From: Lujinxingia sediminis
GTDB lineage: Bacteria; Myxococcota_A; Bradymonadia; Bradymonadales; Bradymonadaceae
Assembly (NCBI RefSeq): GCF_004005565.1
Contig: NZ_SADD01000005.1
Location: 62,001-126,000, forward strand
DNA: 64,000 nucleotides
Reading direction: 5' to 3'
Both the position numbers and the translations under genes were made by a program. A model generated the notes under the pieces. That model saw only the letters and a program-made list of their open reading frames with translations, had not been told where the DNA came from and searched no databases. Positions 58,321 through 64,000 of this stretch are shown here, piece by piece (position 1 is the stretch's first letter; every line of letters begins with the position of its first letter).

Positions 58321-61131
58321 TTATTTGGAGCGGGTCAGCGCGAGCCAGCTCAGCTCGGTCTGGCCGCTCAGGCGGATGCGGCGTAACGCCAGATCCAGCA
58401 CCATGATCGCCAGGGCAACCAGCAGTGCCCAGGGCCAGAGCTGGCGCCGGTAGCGGACTTCCTCGCCATCGGCGTCGAAGATCGCCTCCGGGCTCGGGTC
58501 CATCTCCCCCTTACCCATGGCAACGATCTGGGCGATGAGCGCCTCGTTGGGCTCCAGGTAGGTCATCTCGCGAGGATAGGGGTAGGCCAGGCTGGCCTGG
58601 CTCACTGCGAAGGTGTCGCCCGCGCGATCGTGCTGCGCGGCCAGCTGGTACGCGCCGAACTGAGGCAGCGGGAAGCTGGCCTCATACCGCCCCGGTGCGC
58701 GTTGGTGCAGCGTGACCTGGGAGTCGTTGCCCTCGGGGTCAGTGACGCGCAGCACGCTGTCGAGATCGTTGATGAAGCGGTCATCTTCACCGATGGCGTC
58801 AACCATCACCCGGGCGCGCTCCCCGTCGAGCACGACACGCATCGGAAGGCGATCGCGATCGTCGGTGCGCATCGTATCGCGGATAAGCTGTGCCCAGAGC
58901 TGCGCGTAGCCGGGCCAGCGCACCCACTCGGCGCCCCAGCGGTTTTTCAAGTCCGAGGTGAACGCGGCGGTTTTGCCCAGCCCCACCCGCCAGCGTGCAA
59001 GGAGCGGGTCGCCGCCCTCAACCGTGAGCAGCACCTCGGACTGGGGTTTGGGCCTGGTCGTCACATAGCCCAGAAGGTAGGGCGCGGCGTTCCAGGCGAT
59101 GCCCTCAAGAAGTTGCGCTCGCCCGGCGACCTGCGCGCGAATCGGTTCCTCGGCCAGCGCCGAGCGTGCCACGGTGCGTGTCTCCTGGGTAAAGATCTGC
59201 GGGACGTTGTAGGGGTTGTTGGTGAAGTGGTAGCGCCCCGAGCCCCGCTCGGCGATGCGACGCAGCATCGAGGTCTCCGCTCCGTCGCCCACCGCGACGG
59301 TGGTCACCGTGATGTTCTCGATGCGCATCGCCGGCATAATGCGCGTGAAGATCGTGCCCGGCTCCGACATCCCGTCGGTCAGCAGGATGATGTGCTTGAC
59401 CCGCGCCGAGGCAAAGGCCAGCTGCTCGTAGGCTTCGTTGAGCGCAAGCTCAATATCGGTGCCCCCGCGGACCTGAAGGCGGTTGATCGCGCTGAGGATG
59501 CGGGAGCGGTTGGCGGCAGGCTGCAAGCGCACAATGGGATCGATGTCGTTATCAAAGGCCAATACCCCGACCTGATCGCCGGGCTGCAGTACTTCCACGG
59601 CGGCGCGCGCGGCGTCTTTGGCCAGCGCGATGCGGTCACCGGACATCGAGCCCGAGCGGTCGATGACCATCAATAGCGCCAGCGACGGCGTTTCGCGCTG
59701 ACGTTCGCCCTCAAAGCTTACCGGCATCAGGCGTTCTACCGCGCTGTCTTCCCATTTGCCGGGGCCAAAGGAGTCCTGCCCCCCGGCCATGATCAGGCCG
59801 CCGCCCAGGTCGCGCACGTAGCGGGTAAGAAGATCCTGCTGCGCGTCGCTGACGTGACGTGAGTGCACATCGGAGAGGAGCACAAGATCGAAACGATCGA
59901 GTTCTTCTTCGGTGCGAGGAAGTCCGGCCGGGCTGCGCGTCTCCACATCGAAGTTCTCATTGCGCAGGGCGCGCTCCAGGTGATGGCGCGAGCGCATCTC
60001 GCCCTCCACGTAGAGCACCCGCGCTTTGCCGCGGATATGCGCGCTGTACATAAAGCTGTTGTTGGCCGCGTAACCGTCCGGGCCGTTGACGCTCATCTGG
60101 AGGCGAAACTGCCGAAAGCCCGGTTCGTAGACTTCCGTTTGAAAGCGAATCTCGGTGACGCCGCGCTGCAATTCGACCTCTTGCTCACCGTCGCGGTACT
60201 CGTTCTGCCAGAGCGTCAGTCGGGCGGTGGTGGCGTAGGTCGAGAAGACGCGCGCTACCAGGTAGAAGGGGGCGCCCAGCTCGATGTTTTCGGGCACGTC
60301 GACCGCCTCAATGAGCACCTCCGCAGGCTGTTCGTAGTCGAGGGTTGCGGCGTAGAGACGGATGCCAAAATCGGCGGCGCGGTTGGCCTCGGCCAGCACA
60401 TCGCCACGGGTCTGGTTGCCATCGCTGATCACGACCAGACGTTTGAGATGATCGTCGGGGAAGAGACCGTACGCCATGCGCAGCGCGGCGCTGATATCGG
60501 TCTGCAGGGTGGGGTCGTCGGAGAGCTCCTGCAGGTTGGCCGAATCCTGGTCGCCTTTGTCGGCTTCGCCGCCATCTTCTGCGGGCTCGGCGTTGGCCTG
60601 GCGTGCGGGGCGAGGGAGCTCGGCGTAGGTTCCGTCGGCCCCGGGATCGATCTGGTAGGGGCGATCGGCAAACCCGATGACGCGAACCTGATCGTCGTCG
60701 GTGGCTGCTTTGACATAGGTGTTGATGCGCTGGCGGGCCTGCTCCAGCGCTTCGTCCGGGAAGGAAGCGGAGGTGTCGACGACGATGATCGTGGCGATCT
60801 TGGAGTCGAAACTCGTGACGACCGGTTGCATCAGCGCCAGCGTCAGCCCGGCCAGCACCAGCGCGCGAAGGGCGGCGTTGAGCACGCGCTGGTAGAGGGG
60901 AAAGTCCGAGAGGGTGTAGCGCGCCACAATCGCCAAAAGAGGCAGCACGAGGAGCAGCCCGACATAATCGGGCGCCATAATTTCAAAGGTGCGCTCCCCG
61001 TAGACCAGGCTCCAGGTCTCGGCGGGCGCCCACACCACGGTGGTGAGGTACGCCCACAGGCCAGCCAGCCAGACCACGCTCAGGGCTGCCCAGAAGAAAA
61101 TTTTGGAGAGTAAAGATCGTGAGCCGATCAT
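58321..61131 (-). CDS. Membrane protein with two vWA domains
   Basis: 936 residues. Three N-terminal helices precede a first vWA with the MIDAS DTSAS (119-123). A beta-rich stretch follows (about 290-390) and a ThuA/glutamine-amidotransferase-like region with LVLLSDVHSRHVSD. A second vWA has MIDAS DRSGS (491-495) and ILLTDGMSEPG. Two further beta domains and a C-terminal helix (about 895-915) complete it. The start ATG overlaps the upstream gene's stop by 4 nt. It is the last gene of the second vWA cluster. Similar large proteins occur in planctomycetes and myxobacteria and are of unknown function. Confidence 0.85.
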   Translation of the reverse strand: MIGSRSLLSKIFFWAALSVVWLAGLWAYLTTVVWAPAETWSLVYGERTFEIMAPDYVGLLLVLPLLAIVARYTLSDFPLYQRVLNAALRALVLAGLTLALMQPVVTSFDSKIATIIVVDTSASFPDEALEQARQRINTYVKAATDDDQVRVIGFADRPYQIDPGADGTYAELPRPARQANAEPAEDGGEADKGDQDSANLQELSDDPTLQTDISAALRMAYGLFPDDHLKRLVVISDGNQTRGDVLAEANRAADFGIRLYAATLDYEQPAEVLIEAVDVPENIELGAPFYLVARVFSTYATTARLTLWQNEYRDGEQEVELQRGVTEIRFQTEVYEPGFRQFRLQMSVNGPDGYAANNSFMYSAHIRGKARVLYVEGEMRSRHHLERALRNENFDVETRSPAGLPRTEEELDRFDLVLLSDVHSRHVSDAQQDLLTRYVRDLGGGLIMAGGQDSFGPGKWEDSAVERLMPVSFEGERQRETPSLALLMVIDRSGSMSGDRIALAKDAARAAVEVLQPGDQVGVLAFDNDIDPIVRLQPAANRSRILSAINRLQVRGGTDIELALNEAYEQLAFASARVKHIILLTDGMSEPGTIFTRIMPAMRIENITVTTVAVGDGAETSMLRRIAERGSGRYHFTNNPYNVPQIFTQETRTVARSALAEEPIRAQVAGRAQLLEGIAWNAAPYLLGYVTTRPKPQSEVLLTVEGGDPLLARWRVGLGKTAAFTSDLKNRWGAEWVRWPGYAQLWAQLIRDTMRTDDRDRLPMRVVLDGERARVMVDAIGEDDRFINDLDSVLRVTDPEGNDSQVTLHQRAPGRYEASFPLPQFGAYQLAAQHDRAGDTFAVSQASLAYPYPREMTYLEPNEALIAQIVAMGKGEMDPSPEAIFDADGEEVRYRRQLWPWALLVALAIMVLDLALRRIRLSGQTELSWLALTRSK

Positions 61132-63011
61132 TCTGTCCACCTGCGGTTGTAGGTGAGCCACTCCAAAAGCAGCAGGCTCATGGCCAGCAAGACCAGCCAG
61201 ATCCAGATCTCGCGCCGTTCAAAGACAAGGCCCTCCGCGTCACGGCCAACCTCGCGCTCACCAAGCTGGAGCTCCGCCGGGGCGATGCGGCTCTCCTCGG
61301 GGCTTGCAAGGTTGGCGGCGACGGCCACAGGCTCCTCCCCTCCGGGGGTGAGCACGTAGAAGCCGGGCTGGTCGGTGTAGAAGACCGCCTCGCCACGATG
61401 AATCGCCGCGCTGCGAACCTCGCCATCGGGGGCGGTGACCCGCGCCTCCCCGGTGTTGCGGGGCACCGGAATGTGCACCGAGCGGCCGGTCTCAAAGGCG
61501 TACATCAGATCGACGTCGTCCTGAGCCAGGTAGTCGATGATGTTGAGAATGAAGATCGGAAAGGCCACACGCAGCGGGAAGTCGCTCTCCCGAAGATCAA
61601 ACCCCACCGCGATCAGGCGTCGATCGTCGAGCTTACGATCCACGATGACGGCCTGCCCGAACGAGCTGGCAACGGCGGTGTCGCTGGCCTCGCGTCGAAA
61701 GGTGGAGGTCCGCGCGATGTTGAGATCCTGGAGGTTGATCCAGCGCATCAAAGGATGACTTGACGCCACATCGGTGAGGATCGGTTTGTCATCCACGCCA
61801 CGGATTGCGATGGGGGAGCTTTCGGCCGGAGGATGAAAGAAGACCAGATCGCCGGAGGCGGGAAGTGGGGGGGCGACGTTATCGAAGAAGGTCACGTCAA
61901 ACTCGGCCTGCGGGTCGTAGCGCTCCGGGTTGATGCGGGTTACCTCGATGTGTGTGTTGAGCAGAAGCGGCCCCTCTAAAAAGAGGTTGCCGGTGGAGAC
62001 GACCTGCACCCGAAGTTTACGAGCCTGCGGCAGCACTGCGTAGGCGCGATCATCAAGCGGGAAGACGTCTTCGGCGTCGGCCGTGGTCACACGCACACGC
62101 GCTTCAAGCCGCTCACCGGCAAAGGCCTGTCCCGGGTAGAACTGCCGATGAATCTCACCGGCGGCCAGCTCCAGGGGCAGCGTCTCGATGATGCGCCCCT
62201 CGCTCATCAGCTCCAGGCGCGCCTCGACCGGGCGATCAAAGGTGCTGGTGATTTCGACAAAGACCTCGTGATCGAGGCGGTTGGAGGGGTAGCGCCGCGC
62301 GTTAAATCCGGTGATCGCCAGGTTCTCGGAGCGCTCGCCAGGGGCGATGTGGCGCACCCGCACCGCCTCGCCAGGGTCAAACTCGGAGAGGTCGAGGTTT
62401 TGCAGGCCGGCACCGTCGCTGAGCACGATAAGCTCGGCGTCACCGCGGTCGCGAAGGCTGTCGCGCGCAAAGCTCAGGGCCTGGCCGAAGTCGGTAGCGT
62501 TGGCGCTGAGTGTGGCCGCGCGCAGCGCGGCTTCCAGTGGCTGCGTCTCACGTACAAAAGGGCCAAGCGGCTGCACCCGGTTGTTAAAGAGCGCGACCAT
62601 CACCCGGTCGTCGCCTCCCACACTCCCCAGCAGCTCCAGGGCCTGCGTACGCGCGACTTCAAAGCGGTTAAGCCCACCGGTCACGTCCGTCGCCCCCATG
62701 CTCGCCGAAGTATCGAGCATGATCAGAAGATGGCGTCCTTCCACAACCTCGTCGGCCGAGCGGGGGCCCAGGGCGGCCACGCCGATCAGCGCGGCGATGA
62801 TCATAAAGAGCAGCCAGGAGAGCAGGCGCTTAAAGCGTCGCCACCAGTCGGTCTGGCGCTTCTTCTCGGCCAGCACTCGGCCCCACAGGGCGGAGTAGGG
62901 CACTTGCACCCGGCGCTTTCGCAGGCGCAGCAGGTAGAGCAGCGTGATGAACACCGCCACAAACCCTGCCACTCCGAGCACGGTCTCTATGGGCAGACCG
63001 GTCCACTGCAT
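61128..63011 (-). CDS. BatA-N-terminal vWA membrane protein
   Basis: 627 residues. Two N-terminal helices of BatA type (RKRRVQVPYSALWGRVL between them) precede a vWA with DTSAS (100-104). The remainder is a beta-rich region with VEITSTFDRPVEARLELMSEG and a C-terminal helix (about 601-618). The Asp-Ser MIDAS residues are intact; the third MIDAS residue region is TDFGQALSFA. It follows the DUF58 gene at a 13-base gap, with GGGGAG before ATG 63011. It resembles the family of membrane vWA proteins found beside MoxR. Confidence 0.85.
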   Translation of the reverse strand: MQWTGLPIETVLGVAGFVAVFITLLYLLRLRKRRVQVPYSALWGRVLAEKKRQTDWWRRFKRLLSWLLFMIIAALIGVAALGPRSADEVVEGRHLLIMLDTSASMGATDVTGGLNRFEVARTQALELLGSVGGDDRVMVALFNNRVQPLGPFVRETQPLEAALRAATLSANATDFGQALSFARDSLRDRGDAELIVLSDGAGLQNLDLSEFDPGEAVRVRHIAPGERSENLAITGFNARRYPSNRLDHEVFVEITSTFDRPVEARLELMSEGRIIETLPLELAAGEIHRQFYPGQAFAGERLEARVRVTTADAEDVFPLDDRAYAVLPQARKLRVQVVSTGNLFLEGPLLLNTHIEVTRINPERYDPQAEFDVTFFDNVAPPLPASGDLVFFHPPAESSPIAIRGVDDKPILTDVASSHPLMRWINLQDLNIARTSTFRREASDTAVASSFGQAVIVDRKLDDRRLIAVGFDLRESDFPLRVAFPIFILNIIDYLAQDDVDLMYAFETGRSVHIPVPRNTGEARVTAPDGEVRSAAIHRGEAVFYTDQPGFYVLTPGGEEPVAVAANLASPEESRIAPAELQLGEREVGRDAEGLVFERREIWIWLVLLAMSLLLLEWLTYNRRWTE

Positions 63012-63024
63012 CAACAACTCCCCT

Positions 63025-63930
63025 TCATTTCAGAAAACCTCCAGCCCGGAAGACCCGCAAAATCAGCTCATCGAAAGGTTGCTGAATCGGGGCTCGGAAG
63101 TAGAGGATCTGCCGGCTCTTACAGTAGCCCTCAAGTTCGGTGCAGAAGTCTTCAAAGACCTCGCGGTAGGCCTTGAGCATCGCCGGGGTTACCGTGATGT
63201 CGCGGGCTTCATCGGTCTCACAGTCCACAATCTGGACTTCTCCATGGAAGTCCAGGTTGAGTTCACGCTCGTCAAAGAGCTGAATGACCATCGGTTCAAA
63301 GCGGTGGTAGCGCAGGGCATTGAGCCCTTCTTCGACGCCGTCGGGGTCGTAGAAGTCGGAGATGACCACGGCCAGGCCGCGGCGCTTGTTCTGGCTGACA
63401 AAGGTCTTAAAGGCCTGGCGCAGCGAGGTGTGTTCGCCGGCCTCACAGGCATCGAGGAAGTTGAAGATCTTAAAGATCTGCGCTTTGCCCTTGGCCGGTG
63501 GAAGGCGCCCCTCAACCTTCGAGGAGAAGGGGATGATGCTGACCCGGTCCAGGTTACTGAGCCCGATGTAGGCCAGGGCTGCGGCCACCTGACGGGCGTA
63601 GTTCCACTTGTTGGGCCGGCCCAGGTGCATGGAGCGGCTGGCGTCGACCAGAAAGTAGATATGCAGATCCTCTTCTTCTTCGTAGAGCTTCAGGAAGAGG
63701 CGCTCGGTGCGACTGTAGACGCGCCAGTCCAGGCTTTTGACGTCGTCGCCCGGGGAGTAGACGCGGTAGTCGGCGAAATCGAGACCCGATCCCACGATCT
63801 TCTTCTGACGTTTGGCACGCTGGCCGCTGGCGGCCATCTTGCGCGAGACGATGTAGAGGTAATCGAGTTTCTTGAGAAATTCGTCGTCGAAGCGCGCGTC
63901 GTCGGGATGTTGGCGAGATGGCTTGGCCAC
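63025..63930 (-). CDS. DUF58 protein of the second vWA cluster
   Basis: 301 residues. SGLDFADYRVYSPGDD, SLDWRVYSRTERLFLK and FLVDASRSMHLG are the DUF58 signature. It is related to, but clearly different from, the copy at 31839. The start is GTG with GAG five bases upstream. The gene before it lies outside the window; a MoxR ATPase is expected there by analogy. With the two vWA proteins it forms a second MoxR/vWA unit. Confidence 0.88.
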   Translation of the reverse strand: MAKPSRQHPDDARFDDEFLKKLDYLYIVSRKMAASGQRAKRQKKIVGSGLDFADYRVYSPGDDVKSLDWRVYSRTERLFLKLYEEEEDLHIYFLVDASRSMHLGRPNKWNYARQVAAALAYIGLSNLDRVSIIPFSSKVEGRLPPAKGKAQIFKIFNFLDACEAGEHTSLRQAFKTFVSQNKRRGLAVVISDFYDPDGVEEGLNALRYHRFEPMVIQLFDERELNLDFHGEVQIVDCETDEARDITVTPAMLKAYREVFEDFCTELEGYCKSRQILYFRAPIQQPFDELILRVFRAGGFLK

Positions 63931-64000
63931 GGGGACTCACAGCTGGGGCGAGGGGGGACAACGAAGAGCATGCGGCGGAGCGCGGGCGGGTCAGGTCAAC
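63931..64000. other. Upstream spacer or end of a preceding gene, cut by the window
   Basis: 70 bases with no readable gene. In two frames a minus-strand stop lies close to the edge, so a gene may end here. I cannot decide. Confidence 0.3.

Overview
The window is high-GC chromosomal DNA with dense, mostly co-directional operons. It encodes many outer-membrane lipoproteins, TPR proteins, zinc-ribbon/FHA and Ser/Thr-kinase signalling genes, von Willebrand A (vWA) and DUF58 proteins, Pal, a CpoB-like protein and an Omp85 protein. This points to a didermal deltaproteobacterium-like organism; my inference is Myxococcota/Bradymonadia. I see no rRNA, tRNA, prophage, transposase or CRISPR array, so it looks like stable chromosome rather than an island.

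Layout. 1-1793: a truncated lipoprotein and a multispanning membrane protein (minus). 2142-4992: a cysteine-rich Pal-like lipoprotein, a CpoB/YbgF-like lipoprotein and a TPR protein (plus), closed by strong terminators. 5070-9603: a minus-strand run of zinc-ribbon/FHA, inositol-phosphatase-family, serine hydrolase, LD-carboxypeptidase and DUF3108 genes, suggesting envelope and cell-wall turnover. 9856-11859: a large unassigned protein. 11863-19309: a minus-strand operon of RNase J, TrkH, TrkA, a HAMP/PAS-like protein, mannose-1-phosphate guanylyltransferase and a cation diffusion facilitator. 19995-23451: an NfeD-like protein followed by two flotillins.

23787-33816 is a Bat-type (Bacteroides aerotolerance) cluster in the order MoxR, DUF58, DUF4381-like, BatA, BatB-BatC fusion, BatD-BatE fusion. 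58321-63930 is a second, separate DUF58/vWA cluster that continues beyond the window. Between them lie RNase HI, a 43-bp-periodic noncoding repeat array (about 34839-35222), a secreted caspase-fold protein with three beta-rich repeats, a HisZ plus degenerate HisG pair, a 1,940-residue TPR lipoprotein, a Cys-less rhodanese, a PEGA/TPR protein and a four-gene minus operon (TPR protein, two membrane Ser/Thr kinases, Omp85 protein). A cation-chloride-cotransporter-like permease precedes the second cluster.

The most unusual items are: (i) two Bat gene fusions that each keep a fossil signal peptide inside the polypeptide; (ii) the alternating 43-bp repeat array with two palindromic subtypes; (iii) the HisZ/HisG pair in which HisG has lost its PRPP-binding signature; (iv) the 58-bp tandem duplication of the end of the Omp85 gene; and (v) two independent MoxR/vWA-type systems close together. 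All functional statements rest on reading motifs by eye; no database search was possible.
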